This document shows, piece by piece, positions 32,508 through 43,403 of a stretch of DNA of 64,000 bases (the first letter of the stretch is position 1; every line of letters starts with the position of its first letter). A program made the translations under genes and the position numbers. Origin of the DNA: Bradyrhizobium stylosanthis (GTDB lineage Bacteria; Pseudomonadota; Alphaproteobacteria; Rhizobiales; Xanthobacteraceae); contig NZ_LVEM01000002.1 in assembly GCF_001641335.1 (NCBI RefSeq), positions 847,663 to 911,662 on the forward strand, written 5' to 3'. Below the pieces are notes generated by a model, which did not search any database, had not been told where the DNA came from, and saw nothing but the letters and a program-made list of their open reading frames with translations.

Positions 32508-34049
32508 GTGAGCGAGGGATCCTACAACGCGGTGACCTGGCTGCTCGACCGCAACGTCGAGGAGGGCAGGGGAGCCAAGATCGTCTTCGACGACACCGTC
32601 TCGCGGCTCACCTATGGCGAGCTCCAGCAACAGACCCGGCGCGCCGCCAACATGCTGCGCCGTCTCGGCGTCCGCCGCGAGGAGCGCGTGGCGATGATCA
32701 TGCTGGATACGGTCGATTTCCCGGTCGTGTTCCTGGGCGCGATCCGCGCCGGCATCGTGCCGGTGCCGCTCAACACGCTGCTGACCGCGGACCAATACGC
32801 CTACATCCTCGCCGACTGCCGTGCGCGCGTGCTGTTCGTCTCCGAGGCGCTCTATCCCGTCATCAAGGACGTGGTCGGCCGCATGCCCGATCTCGAGCAT
32901 GTCGTGGTATCGGGCGCCAAGCAGAACGGCCACAAGCAGCTCGCCGAAGAAATCTCGAGCGAGAGCGACCAGTTCACCACGGCCGCCACGCATCCGGACG
33001 AGCCGGCCTTCTGGCTCTATTCCTCCGGCTCGACCGGCATGCCCAAGGGCGTGCGCCACATCCATTCCAACATGCAGGCGACCGCGGACACCTATGCCAA
33101 GCAGGTGCTCGGCATTCGCGAGAGCGACGTCTGTCTGTCCGCGGCAAAGCTGTTCTTTGCCTATGGCCTCGGCAATGCGCTGACCTTCCCGATGTCGGTC
33201 GGGGCCACCGTGATCCTCAACAGCGAGCGACCGACGCCGGCGCGCATGTTCGACCTGATGAACCGCTACAATCCGTCGATCTTCTACGGCGTGCCGACGC
33301 TGTTCGCGGCGATGCTCAACGACGAGACCATGAAGGCCGAGCGCGGCGGCAAGGCCTTGCGCATCTGCACCTCTGCCGGCGAGGCGCTCCCCGAGTCCGT
33401 CGGCAACAGCTGGAAATCGCGCTTCGGCGTCGACATTCTCGACGGCGTCGGCTCGACCGAGCTGCTGCACATCTTTCTGTCGAACGCGCCCGGCGACATC
33501 AAATACGGCTCGTCAGGCAAGCCGGTGCCGGGCTATGCGGTGCGGCTCGTCAACGAGGCCGGCCAGGATGTCGCCGACGGCGAAGTCGGCGAGCTCCTGG
33601 TCGATGCGCCTTCGGCCGGCGAAGGCTACTGGAACCAGCGCCACAAGAGCCGCCGCACGTTTGAAGGACCCTGGACCCGCACCGGCGACAAATATGTTCG
33701 CGACACCGATGGCCGCTACACCTTCTGCGGCCGCGCCGACGACATGTTCAAGGTTTCCGGCATCTGGGTCTCGCCGTTCGAGGTCGAGAGCGCGCTGATC
33801 ACGCATCCGGCCGTGCTCGAAGCGGCCGTCGTGCCCGAGGCCGATCCGGAAGGCCTGTTGAAGCCGAAGGCTTTTGTCGTGTTGCGGCCGGGCGCGAAAA
33901 CCACGGAGCTGCAGGAGATGCTGAAGGAGCACGTCAAGCAGAAGATCGGCCCGTGGAAATATCCGCGCTGGATCGACGTGGTGGAATCCCTGCCGAAGAC
34001 CGCGACGGGCAAGATCCAGCGGTTCAAGCTGCGCGAGGGCGCAAACTAG
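32508..34049 (+). CDS. bclA: Benzoate-CoA ligase
   Basis: 513-residue acyl-adenylate-forming enzyme of the benzoate-CoA ligase family, converting benzoate, ATP and CoA to benzoyl-CoA. The AMP-binding P-loop is YSSGSTGMPKGV near residues 168-179, with later motifs GVGSTELLHIF, RTGDKY and the C-terminal lysine motif PKTATGKIQRFKLRE. It starts at GTG 32508 with GGGGAGA five bases upstream. First gene of the box operon and divergent from boxR. Confidence 0.93.
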   Translation: MSEGSYNAVTWLLDRNVEEGRGAKIVFDDTVSRLTYGELQQQTRRAANMLRRLGVRREERVAMIMLDTVDFPVVFLGAIRAGIVPVPLNTLLTADQYAYILADCRARVLFVSEALYPVIKDVVGRMPDLEHVVVSGAKQNGHKQLAEEISSESDQFTTAATHPDEPAFWLYSSGSTGMPKGVRHIHSNMQATADTYAKQVLGIRESDVCLSAAKLFFAYGLGNALTFPMSVGATVILNSERPTPARMFDLMNRYNPSIFYGVPTLFAAMLNDETMKAERGGKALRICTSAGEALPESVGNSWKSRFGVDILDGVGSTELLHIFLSNAPGDIKYGSSGKPVPGYAVRLVNEAGQDVADGEVGELLVDAPSAGEGYWNQRHKSRRTFEGPWTRTGDKYVRDTDGRYTFCGRADDMFKVSGIWVSPFEVESALITHPAVLEAAVVPEADPEGLLKPKAFVVLRPGAKTTELQEMLKEHVKQKIGPWKYPRWIDVVESLPKTATGKIQRFKLREGAN

Positions 34050-34055
34050 CAATAG

Positions 34056-34172
34056 GTCGTCATGGCCGGGCAAAAGCGCGCAGCGCGTCTTAAGCAAGAT
34101 GACCCGGCCATCCACGTGTATCCGCCATTGAGGGAAGCCGTGGATGCCCGGGTCAAGCCCGGGCATGACGAC
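34056..34172. repeat. Long palindromic repeat, GTCATGCCCGGGC family (copy 2)
   Basis: 117-bp imperfect palindrome, starting GTCGTCATGGCCGGG and ending GCCCGGGCATGACGAC, inside the box operon between bclA and the hydrolase gene. Confidence 0.85.
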
Positions 34173-34192
34173 GGAGAGAGAAGAGCGCAAGC

Positions 34193-35011
34193 ATGACCAG
34201 CCTCACCCCCACCGGCTTCCTCAGCATCGGCAGCGCCAGCCTCGAATACAAATGGCTCGCGCCGCAAACAGCCGATGCGCCGACCATCGTCATGCTGCAT
34301 GAGGGCCTCGGCTCCGTCGGCCTCTGGGGCGATTTCCCGGAAAAGCTTCAGCAGGCGACCGGCGCCGGCATCTTCGTCTATTCGCGCACGGGCTACGGCC
34401 AGTCGGGCCCGGCGGCGCTGCCGCGGCCGCTCGACTACATGCAGCGCGAGGCGCTGGACGTGCTGCCGAAGGTCCTCGATGCGATCGGCTTCAAGCGCGG
34501 CCTCCTGCTCGGCCATTCCGACGGCGCCTCGATCGCCACGATCTATGCCGGCGCGCACCAGGATCACCGGCTGCAGGGCCTGGTGCTGATCGCGCCGCAT
34601 TTCATCGTCGAGGACATCTCGGTCGCATCGATCGCCGCGATCAAGACCAGCTTCGAGACCACGGACCTCAAGCCCAAGCTCGCGCGCTGGCACAAGGACG
34701 TCGACAACGCCTTCTACGGCTGGAACGGCGCCTGGCTCGACCCCAAGTTCCGCGACTGGGATATTTCGGAATATCTCGCCTATATCCGCGTTCCCATCAT
34801 GATCCTGCAAGGGGCCGGCGACCAATATGGGACACTGCGCCAGGTCGAAATTGCGCAGGAAGAGTGCTATTGTCCTGTCGATATTAAAATCATTTCAGAG
34901 GCGGGCCATTCCCCGCATCGTGAAGCGCCGGGGGCGACGCTTGACGCGATTGAGCAATTTGCAAGTGCGGCCCTGCGCGACGATCAGGGACTTCAGATCC
35001 ACGCCGCATGA
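34193..35011 (+). CDS. Alpha/beta hydrolase of the box cluster
   Basis: 272-residue alpha/beta-hydrolase-fold protein. The oxyanion-type motif is HEGLGSVGLWGDF, the nucleophile elbow LLGHSDGAS (Ser about 107) and the late His GHSPHREAP (about residue 243). Hydrolases of this type are regularly found in box clusters and may act on a CoA ester or on benzoate esters that feed the pathway; the exact substrate is unknown. It lies 143 bases after bclA across a palindromic repeat. Confidence 0.85.
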   Translation: MTSLTPTGFLSIGSASLEYKWLAPQTADAPTIVMLHEGLGSVGLWGDFPEKLQQATGAGIFVYSRTGYGQSGPAALPRPLDYMQREALDVLPKVLDAIGFKRGLLLGHSDGASIATIYAGAHQDHRLQGLVLIAPHFIVEDISVASIAAIKTSFETTDLKPKLARWHKDVDNAFYGWNGAWLDPKFRDWDISEYLAYIRVPIMILQGAGDQYGTLRQVEIAQEECYCPVDIKIISEAGHSPHREAPGATLDAIEQFASAALRDDQGLQIHAA

Positions 35012-35029
35012 ACATGCGGAGGCACATCC

Positions 35030-35554
35030 ATGAATGTGCCTTCACATGCGAGCGGCCCGCTGCCGTGGCCGCGATGGGCTTATGTGCCAGGTCAGACCGG
35101 CGGGGTCGAGGCGGATTACGAGACGCTCGACAAAGCCAAGGCGCTGGTGCCCTCGGCCTTCCGCGGCTACGTGCCGGCGCGCCATCCGGCGCTGCGCTAC
35201 GGGCTTGCGTTGAACGACCGCGGCTATTTCTGGGAATCGCAGGAGGTGCTCGAGGCCGTGTGGGCTGCCGCGCCCCAGGGCGGCCGCGAGCGCATTCTGC
35301 TGCGCGCCTGCATTCACGTCTCCAATGCGAATCTGCGACTCCGAATGCAGCGGTCGCATTCGGCGGCGCGGCTGTTCGGCGATGCCCAGGTGGAGCTGCG
35401 GGCGCTGAGGTCGCGGAAGGCGGCGGCCGGCGGCGACGGTTTTGTCGAGAGCTTTCCGGTGCCGGCGCTGACCGCGCTGCTCCAGGCCAAGCTCGGTCGT
35501 CCCCAGCTCTCCAAGGCCGACTGGATTGCCCTTGGCGCCATAGTGCGGTCCTAG
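35030..35554 (+). CDS. DUF309 family protein
   Basis: 174-residue protein with the DUF309 helical motif GYFWESQEVLEAVWAAAP (about residues 63-80), followed by RILLRACIHVSNANLRLRMQ. The family is of unknown function and is often inferred to bind metal through conserved Glu and His residues. It starts 18 bases after the hydrolase stop and is therefore part of the same transcript. Why it sits in a benzoyl-CoA operon is not known. Confidence 0.8.
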   Translation: MNVPSHASGPLPWPRWAYVPGQTGGVEADYETLDKAKALVPSAFRGYVPARHPALRYGLALNDRGYFWESQEVLEAVWAAAPQGGRERILLRACIHVSNANLRLRMQRSHSAARLFGDAQVELRALRSRKAAAGGDGFVESFPVPALTALLQAKLGRPQLSKADWIALGAIVRS

Positions 35555-35562
35555 CGGCTCGC

Positions 35563-35631
35563 ATGAAACAAAGTGCATGCCTTGGCGGTTAAGGGCTAGA
35601 CGCCTTCCAAAAGATGCACTATTGTGCATCT
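35563..35631. promoter_or_regulatory. BoxR operator region upstream of boxC
   Basis: Contains ATGAAACAAAGTGCATG (35563-35579). Further right is a perfect inverted repeat AGATGCAC-TATT-GTGCATCT (35612-35631), in which two TGCA tetramers are six bases apart (35615 and 35625). This is the operator pattern described for BzdR/BoxR. It suggests boxCB has its own regulated promoter. Confidence 0.72.
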
Positions 35632-35675
35632 AACGGTTAACGCCATAACGCATAATCAAGCTCAAGGATGGGCCC

Positions 35676-37364
35676 ATGGCCGGGGAAGATCGGCGCCTCG
35701 CAGGCGGCGCGACATTCATCGATTTCCAGACCGAACCGTCCCGCTACAAGCACTGGAAGCTCGCGGTCGACGGCGATGTCGCAACGCTGACCATGGACGT
35801 CGACGAGAATGGCGGGCTGTTCGAAGGCTACCAGCTCAAGCTCAATTCCTACGATCTCGGCGTCGACATCGAGCTCGCCGACGCGATTCAGCGCCTGCGC
35901 TTCGAGCATCCCGAGGTGAAGGTCGTGCTGATGCGCTCGGCCAAGAGCCGCGTGTTCTGTGCGGGTGCCAACATCCGCATGCTCGCGGGCTCGACCCATG
36001 CCCACAAGGTGAACTTCTGCAAGTTCACCAACGAGACCCGCAACGGCATGGAAGACTCTTCGGAGAATTCCGGCCAGCGCTTCATCACGGTCGTGAACGG
36101 CTCGGCCGCCGGCGGCGGCTATGAGCTGGCGCTCGCCACCGACCACATCATCCTCGCCGATGACGGTGCCTCCGCCGTCGCGCTGCCCGAAGTGCCGCTG
36201 CTCGCGGTGCTGCCCGGCACCGGCGGCCTCACCCGCGTCGTCGACAAGCGCAAGGTGCGCCGCGACCACGCCGACTTCTTCTGCACCATCGAGGAAGGCG
36301 TGAAAGGTAAGCGCGCCGTGCAATGGCGCCTCGTCGACGAGATCGCGCCGAACTCGAAGCTGGAGGCCAAGATCGCCGAGCGCGCCAAGGAATTTGCGGC
36401 GGCGTCGAAGCGCAAGGGCAGCGGCAAGGGCATCGCGCTGACGCCGATAAAGCGCGTCATCGACGACACGAGCATCCGCTACGGTTTTGTCACTGTGGAC
36501 ATCGACCGCGCGGCCCGCATCGCGACCATCTCGATCAAGGCTCCGGAAGTGGCGCCGCCCGCTGATATCGACGGCATGCTGGCGCAGGGCGCTTCGTTCT
36601 GGCCCCTGCAAGTGGCGCGTGAGATCGACGACGCCATCCTGCATCTCCGCATCAACGAGCTCGAGATCGCCATGCTGGTGTTCAAGAGCCATGGCGACCG
36701 CGCCCATGTGCTGGCGTCCGACGCCTTCCTCGAAGTCAACAAGGCGCATTGGCTGGTCAACGAGATCAGGCACTATTGGAAGCGCGTGCTCAAGCGGATC
36801 GACGTCACCTCGCGCACGCTGGTGACGCTGGTCGAGCCCGGCTCCTGCTTCGCCGGCACGCTCGCCGAGCTCGTCTTCGCCGCCGACCGCTCCTACATGC
36901 TGATCGGCACGCGCCAGGGCGACAACCGCCCGCCGCCGTCGATCGAGCTGTCGGCCATGAATTTCGGTCCCTATCCGATGAGCCACGGCCTAACGCGGCT
37001 GGAGTCGCGCTTCCAGGCCGACCCGGCCGATGTGGAACGCGCAGAAGCCACGCTAGGCACCGCGCTCGATGCCGAGCAGGCCGAAGAGCTCGGCCTCGTC
37101 ACCTTCGCCCTCGACGACATCGACTGGGACGACGAGGTTCGCGTGTTCCTGGAGGAGCGCGCCAGCTTCTCGCCCGACAGTCTCACCGGCATGGAAGCGA
37201 GCCTGCGCTTCGTCGGCCCCGAGACGATGGAGTCGAAGATCTTCGCGCGCCTCACCGCCTGGCAGAACTGGATATTCCAGCGCCCGAACGCCGTCGGCGA
37301 GGAAGGCGCGCTGCGCCGCTACGGCAGCGGCCAGAAGCCGAAATTCGATATGACGCGGGTTTGA
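35676..37364 (+). CDS. boxC: Benzoyl-CoA-dihydrodiol lyase / 2,3-epoxybenzoyl-CoA dihydrolase
   Basis: 562-residue BoxC, which opens the ring of 2,3-epoxybenzoyl-CoA with water to give 3,4-dehydroadipyl-CoA semialdehyde and formate. It contains two crotonase-like regions: an N-terminal one with FCAGANIRMLAGS and VNGSAAGGGYELALATDHI (about residues 90-170), and a C-terminal one with LVEPGSCFAGTLAELVFAAD (about residues 385-404). Length is normal for BoxC. A BoxR-type operator lies 45 bases upstream of the start. Confidence 0.95.
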   Translation: MAGEDRRLAGGATFIDFQTEPSRYKHWKLAVDGDVATLTMDVDENGGLFEGYQLKLNSYDLGVDIELADAIQRLRFEHPEVKVVLMRSAKSRVFCAGANIRMLAGSTHAHKVNFCKFTNETRNGMEDSSENSGQRFITVVNGSAAGGGYELALATDHIILADDGASAVALPEVPLLAVLPGTGGLTRVVDKRKVRRDHADFFCTIEEGVKGKRAVQWRLVDEIAPNSKLEAKIAERAKEFAAASKRKGSGKGIALTPIKRVIDDTSIRYGFVTVDIDRAARIATISIKAPEVAPPADIDGMLAQGASFWPLQVAREIDDAILHLRINELEIAMLVFKSHGDRAHVLASDAFLEVNKAHWLVNEIRHYWKRVLKRIDVTSRTLVTLVEPGSCFAGTLAELVFAADRSYMLIGTRQGDNRPPPSIELSAMNFGPYPMSHGLTRLESRFQADPADVERAEATLGTALDAEQAEELGLVTFALDDIDWDDEVRVFLEERASFSPDSLTGMEASLRFVGPETMESKIFARLTAWQNWIFQRPNAVGEEGALRRYGSGQKPKFDMTRV

Positions 37365-37376
37365 TGACTTTCACTG

Positions 37377-37463
37377 CGTCATGGCCGGGCTTGTCCCGGC
37401 CATCCACGTCCTTCGCTCGAGCAAGCAAGAACGTGGATGCCCGGCACAAGGCCGGGCATGACG
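37377..37463. repeat. Long palindromic repeat, GTCATGCCCGGGC family (copy 3)
   Basis: 87-bp imperfect palindrome between boxC and boxB, beginning CGTCATGGCCGGGCTTGTCC and ending GGCCGGGCATGACG. A hairpin here could set the boxC to boxB ratio. Confidence 0.85.
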
Positions 37464-37488
37464 GAAAGAGATCGCAAGGAGCACGGCC

Positions 37489-38940
<1,452 letters not shown>

Positions 38941-38979
38941 CCACTCGCGAGGCGCGACGGCCGCGCCACAAACTCACCT

Positions 38980-39106
38980 GTCGTCCTGGCGAAGGCCGGG
39001 ACCCATAACCCCAGGGAGTAGTTTGGCGAAGATTGGTCGTTCGGTACTCATACCGACCGTGATCGATAGACTCCGCGGTATGGGTCCCGGCTTTCGCCGG
39101 GACGAC
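38980..39106. repeat. Long palindromic repeat, CGGGACCCATA family (copy 2)
   Basis: 127-bp imperfect palindrome between convergent genes boxB and the SDR gene. Arms begin GTCGTCCTGGCGAAGGCCGG and end CCGGCTTTCGCCGGGACGAC, with CCCATA/TATGGG inside. Confidence 0.85.
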
Positions 39107-39147
39107 ACCGGAGTGTGACGCGCTGTCCGCGCCGCGCAGCCTGCCGC

Positions 39148-39948
39148 CTACCCCGCGATCTCCAGCCCCGCATTCGCATACACCACGCCGCCGTCCACCG
39201 CGATGGTGTTGCCGACCACGTAGTCACCCGCGCGCGAGGCGAGATAGATCGCCACGCCCGCCATGTCATCGTCGGTGCCGATGCGCCGCGACGGAATGCG
39301 CTTCGCCACTTCGTCCGAATGGTCGCGCGCGGCGCGGTTCATGTCGGACTTGAACGCACCAGGGGCGATCGCGGTGACGTTGATGTTGTCCTTGACCAGC
39401 TTCGTCGCCATGCGCCGCGTCAGATGGATCACCGCGGCCTTGCTGGCGGCGTAGGAATAGGTCTCGCTCGGATTGACGAAGATGCCGTCGACCGAGGCGA
39501 TGTTGATCACCTTCGCCGGGCGCTCCGCGCTCGCCGCCGCGCGCAGCGGCTTCGCCAGCGCCTTGGTCAGGAAGAACAGCGACTTGACGTTGAGGTCCAT
39601 CACCTTGTCCCAGCCGCTCTCCGGGAATTCGTCGAACTCCGCGCCCCAGGCCGCGCCCGCATTGTTGACGAGGATGTCGAGCTTCGGCTCCAGGCGGATG
39701 ATTTCGCCGGCGAGCTTGTTGCAGCCTTCCACGTTGGAGATGTCGATCGGCAGCGCGATGCACTCGCCGTCATATTGCGCGGAAAGCTCCTGCGCCGTCG
39801 CTTCGCACGGCCCGGCCTTGCGCGCGGTGATGTAGACCTTCGCCGCGCCGGCGCTGAGGAATCCCGCCGCGATCATCTTGCCGATGCCGCGCGAGCCTCC
39901 GGTCACGAGCGCGACGCGGCCCTTGAGCGAGAACAGATCGTTGAACAT
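39148..39948 (-). CDS. Short-chain dehydrogenase/reductase
   Basis: 266-residue classical SDR with cofactor motif TGGSRGIGK (about residues 16-24), NNAGAAW, and a Ser/Tyr-x-x-x-Lys set in INIASVDG and YSYAASKAAVI. The C-terminus reads DGGVVYANAGLEIAG. Closest in pattern to 3-oxoacyl-ACP reductase/gluconate 5-dehydrogenase-like SDRs. It points away from the following genes and toward boxB. Substrate unknown. Confidence 0.88.
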   Translation of the reverse strand: MFNDLFSLKGRVALVTGGSRGIGKMIAAGFLSAGAAKVYITARKAGPCEATAQELSAQYDGECIALPIDISNVEGCNKLAGEIIRLEPKLDILVNNAGAAWGAEFDEFPESGWDKVMDLNVKSLFFLTKALAKPLRAAASAERPAKVINIASVDGIFVNPSETYSYAASKAAVIHLTRRMATKLVKDNINVTAIAPGAFKSDMNRAARDHSDEVAKRIPSRRIGTDDDMAGVAIYLASRAGDYVVGNTIAVDGGVVYANAGLEIAG

Positions 39949-40042
39949 GGTGCCTCCCTTGGTTGGCGCCCGTTGTGGGCGGCGCGGGCAGGGGAGTCAA
40001 GGAAGCGCGGGCGTGTGGCGCGACGACGGTTAGGTTTGTGGC

Positions 40043-41101
40043 CTACGCCGCCGCGATCCTGCGGAAACCGTTCCACATCGCGGTCGCGGCGCCCGAGGTC
40101 AGCACCGGCAGGATGCGCGTGTCCTGGTAGTTGCCGTTGAGCGAGACACGCGGCAACGCGGTCATGTGGCCGGCGTTCTCGGCGAACAGCATGCCGGGGC
40201 GCGTCGTTACGGCCGTCTTGAATCCCGCGGCGGCGGCCAGCGCGAATTCCCGATCGCCGGCGGCATTGCGGTCGCCATAGGGGTAGGCGAAGTGCAGCAC
40301 AGGACGCTCCAGCGCCTGCTCGATGCGCGCGCGGCTCACCGCCATCTCCTGCGCGGCGATCTCCTCGCTCTGCCGCGCCAGATTGCAATGGCTGATGGTA
40401 TGGGCGCCGATCGTGACGAGCGGATCGGCGGCAAAGAGCTTCGTCTCGTCCCAGGACAGGCAGAGGCCGCGGCACAGCGCTTCCATGTCCACTCCGTGCC
40501 GAGCACAGAGCGCCTCGATCTCGCGCTTGAGGTCGTGCTCGCCGGGCAGCGCACGCAGCCAGTCGTGCAGGCGATCGAACGTCGCCTGTTTCGCGGCCGG
40601 CGTCGTCGCATCGAGCCGTAGTACGGAATTGCCGATGCTGACCTCGATCTGATCGGCCTTGGCGATCACAGCCTCCAGCGCGGTCCACCACAGCCGTCCG
40701 GTGCCTTCCGCGAAATCACTGGCGACATAGACCGCCAGAGGCGCGTCAAATTCGCGCAGCACGGGCAGCGCATAGTCGAGATTGTCGCGATAGCCGTCGT
40801 CGAGCGTGAAGGCGGCGAAGCGGCGGTCGAAGCGGCCTTGCACCATCCGCGCGTGCAGCTCGTCCATGCTGACGATGTCGATGTCGCGCGAGCGCAGGTG
40901 GCTCAGCGTGGCGCGCAGGAATTCGGGGGTAACTTCCAGATGCCGGTTGGGCTGAAACGCGCCCTCTCGGGCCGGCCGCACGTGGTGCAGCATGAAAATG
41001 GCGCCGACGCCCGACAGAAGCGGGCGTAGCAGGTGGTGCGCCCCGCTGAAGTAAAGTGCTCCCAGCCCGGCACGGATGACGTTGTTGCGCAGTTGTTTCA
41101 T
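40043..41101 (-). CDS. Polysaccharide deacetylase (NodB-homology) family protein
   Basis: 352-residue carbohydrate esterase 4-like protein. The metal and catalytic motif is FTLDDGYRDN (about residue 100), the His-x3-His metal site GAHTISHCNL, and motif 3 FAYPYGD. An N-terminal hydrophobic stretch may anchor it. Family members remove N-acetyl groups from chitin-like, peptidoglycan or capsular polysaccharides. Stands alone, so the polymer is not identified. Confidence 0.87.
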   Translation of the reverse strand: MKQLRNNVIRAGLGALYFSGAHHLLRPLLSGVGAIFMLHHVRPAREGAFQPNRHLEVTPEFLRATLSHLRSRDIDIVSMDELHARMVQGRFDRRFAAFTLDDGYRDNLDYALPVLREFDAPLAVYVASDFAEGTGRLWWTALEAVIAKADQIEVSIGNSVLRLDATTPAAKQATFDRLHDWLRALPGEHDLKREIEALCARHGVDMEALCRGLCLSWDETKLFAADPLVTIGAHTISHCNLARQSEEIAAQEMAVSRARIEQALERPVLHFAYPYGDRNAAGDREFALAAAAGFKTAVTTRPGMLFAENAGHMTALPRVSLNGNYQDTRILPVLTSGAATAMWNGFRRIAAA

Positions 41102-41265
41102 GACCGGCTGGCGGACCTTGGCATTCCGCCCTCAACTTACGGAAGAACCCTTGAAGAAAAAGTTATTCCAATTGTCCATGCATGGCCTTCGGAAGGACGC
41201 CATTTCCGGTTTGACAGCCCGCCAAGGGTTTGTTTTGTCTCCGGTTCCAGAGTTCGGGTCGTCGA

Positions 41266-42660
41266 ATGCAGAAGCTTTTCAGGTGGGCCAGCAAATGGTG
41301 GCCGGGGCTCATCCCCCTGGCCGTCATGTGGGGATTTGCGGCCTGGAATAATACCTTGCCGGTCGAGGCGGACCTGTCCGCCCGCAGCTCGGCGGCGCTA
41401 AAGGATACCGTTCTGGACAAGACCCGGATCGCGGTGGACGGCCGCGACGTCAGTCTGGCAGCGGACGCCTTTTCCGAGGAGGGTCGGCGCGACGCCGTGA
41501 TGGCGGTCGAGCTGGTCCCGGGCGTGCGCCTGGTCGACGACCGGACCCGCCTCGTTCCCGAAGCCAAACCCTTCGTCTGGAACGCCGAGCGCGACGTGGT
41601 GCGGGTGACGCTATCCGGCGCCGCGCCCTTGCCTTCGATGAAGGCACGCCTGACCGAGGCGGCGCGCAAGGAGGTCAATGGGGTCGAGGTCGCCGACCAG
41701 ATGGGTCTCGCCCGGGGTGCGCCGCCGCGTTTCGAGGCCGCCGCGATGCTGCTGCTCGACCAGATCGGCAAGCTCAAGGACGGCAAGATCACGATCACGG
41801 ACACCAAGGTCAATCTGTCGGGCATGGCGCGCGAGCTCGGCGGTCGCGAGGCGATTGCGGCCGCGCTGAAGAATCTGCCCGAGGGTTTCACGATCGCCGC
41901 CAACGAGATCAAGGCGCCGCCCTACATCTTCCAGGCCTACAAGGATCCGGTGGCCGCGACGGTGACGCTGACCGGATACGTTCCGGACAACAATGTCCAC
42001 GCGGCGATCGCCACCAGCGCCTCGCGAAAATTCTTTGGCGAAAAGGTCGTCGACAATCTCAAGGCCAGCATTGGCGCACCCGCCTCCTTCAACCCCGCCG
42101 TGGTTGCGGCGCTCGGTGCTTTGTCGCGGCTGTCGACCGGGACGCTCGTCGTCTCCGATCGCGAGGTGAAGCTGTCGGGCGATGCGCTCTATGAAGGGGC
42201 CGCCAACGATATCCGCGCCGGTCTCGGCAAGGACTTTCCGAAGAACTGGCAGTACAAGCCGGAGATCACGGTGAAGCCGGCGGCAGGCCCGGTTGACGGC
42301 ACGGTCTGCCAGCAATTGTTCTCCGAGCTCCTCGGCAAGGGCAAGATCCGGTTCGCGCCCAAGCGCGCCGACATCGATCCGGACTCCGCTGGCGTGCTCG
42401 ACCATCTGATCGAGACGGCGCTGCGCTGCCCCAACGCCAATATCGAGGTCGCGGGCCACACCGACGCCGACGGGGAGGACGCTTTCAACCAGGCGCTGTC
42501 CGAAAAGCGGGCGCAGGCGGTGATCGACTACCTCGTCAAGGCAGGTTTGCCCGCCGCCCGCTTCACCGCGGTCGGCTATGGCGCCACGCAGCCTCTTGCC
42601 GGCAACGATACCGACGAAGGCAAGGCGCAGAACCGCCGCATCGAATTTCTGGTGAGGTGA
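41266..42660 (+). CDS. OmpA-family envelope protein with BON-like repeats
   Basis: 464-residue membrane-anchored protein. A single N-terminal helix (LIPLAVMWGFAAWNN, about residues 14-28) precedes repeated BON-like modules (about residues 30-330, each with a KLSG/NLSGMA-type strand). The C-terminal OmpA peptidoglycan-binding domain carries VAGHTDADGEDAFNQALSEK and NRRIEFLVR. ATG 41266 is chosen because MQKLFRWASKW fits a membrane anchor. It probably links inner membrane or periplasm to peptidoglycan. It is followed after 2 bases by a small membrane protein gene. Confidence 0.85.
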   Translation: MQKLFRWASKWWPGLIPLAVMWGFAAWNNTLPVEADLSARSSAALKDTVLDKTRIAVDGRDVSLAADAFSEEGRRDAVMAVELVPGVRLVDDRTRLVPEAKPFVWNAERDVVRVTLSGAAPLPSMKARLTEAARKEVNGVEVADQMGLARGAPPRFEAAAMLLLDQIGKLKDGKITITDTKVNLSGMARELGGREAIAAALKNLPEGFTIAANEIKAPPYIFQAYKDPVAATVTLTGYVPDNNVHAAIATSASRKFFGEKVVDNLKASIGAPASFNPAVVAALGALSRLSTGTLVVSDREVKLSGDALYEGAANDIRAGLGKDFPKNWQYKPEITVKPAAGPVDGTVCQQLFSELLGKGKIRFAPKRADIDPDSAGVLDHLIETALRCPNANIEVAGHTDADGEDAFNQALSEKRAQAVIDYLVKAGLPAARFTAVGYGATQPLAGNDTDEGKAQNRRIEFLVR

Positions 42661-42662
42661 CC

Positions 42663-42965
42663 ATGCCCTATCTCGTCTCGTTCCATATGGGCTGGCTGAT
42701 CGGTTCGGTGCTGCTCGGCTTCTGCATGGGCTGGATCTCGGTGGTCCAGCGCGGCAACGGCACCTCGAAGGTCACCGCCCGCTGGCTCGCTGTGCTTGCC
42801 GCGGGGCTGGTCGCCGCATCGTTCGCGCATGTGGTCCCCGGCCGCTTCGGCTACTGGCTCGACCTCGGCCTGATCATGTTCGCCTGCTATCTCGTCGGCT
42901 GCACGATCGGCGCCTGGTTGCGCGACCGGGTGGTCTCGCGCACCGCGCCGCCCGCCGCTCCGTGA
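42663..42965 (+). CDS. Small membrane protein downstream of the OmpA-family gene
   Basis: 100-residue protein with three hydrophobic segments (about residues 7-24, 41-56 and 65-84) starting MPYLVSFHMGWLIGSVLLG. It begins two bases after the OmpA-family stop, with GAGGTG before the ATG, so the two are co-translated. No family recognised; probably works with the upstream envelope protein. Confidence 0.7.
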   Translation: MPYLVSFHMGWLIGSVLLGFCMGWISVVQRGNGTSKVTARWLAVLAAGLVAASFAHVVPGRFGYWLDLGLIMFACYLVGCTIGAWLRDRVVSRTAPPAAP

Positions 42966-43403
42966 TGTTGCTGTGCACCCAGACCGTGGGGTCCGGGGTT
43001 GTCCCCGGCGCATCCCAAATACGTTGACCCAAGGTCGGGGGGCCGCCCCTCTTTCAAGAGGCGGACGCGGCCCATAGATTGATTTCGGCTTAAGGCGTGA
43101 CGGAACATTGTGCGGCCGAAATCATCAAAACTTCATGGCGCCTGCGCAGGATTGCCGCGGAGATTCGCGTCAAGCTTGCCGCCGAAAGCGCCAAACCGTG
43201 CACCGGGAGCCCGCAGCCTGCCTAAAACATTGAAGGCACGTGTTTTTGTTCGAATTGGCGAATTCCACTCCGCGTCGAAACGCGCTAGAGGAGCGTGGGG
43301 CGTGCGCGATACCGGAGCCGGCGGCGAGGGTTCGTCAAGTGCCTGTGCGTCGTCCGCCTGTTCGCTGGCCGTCCTGGCCGCTGAAGCGTTGTTCGAGGTC
43401 TAG
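42966..43403. other. 438-base intergenic region
   Basis: A 97-codon open frame (43110-43403) reaches the start of the next gene but has an Arg/Ala/Ser-rich composition unlike a folded protein and no family likeness. I do not call it a gene. No repeat or clear promoter seen. Confidence 0.4.

Noticed and set aside
43110..43403. 97-codon plus-strand frame upstream of the UPF0104 gene
   Set aside because: No ribosome-binding site worth noting, disordered composition, no family.
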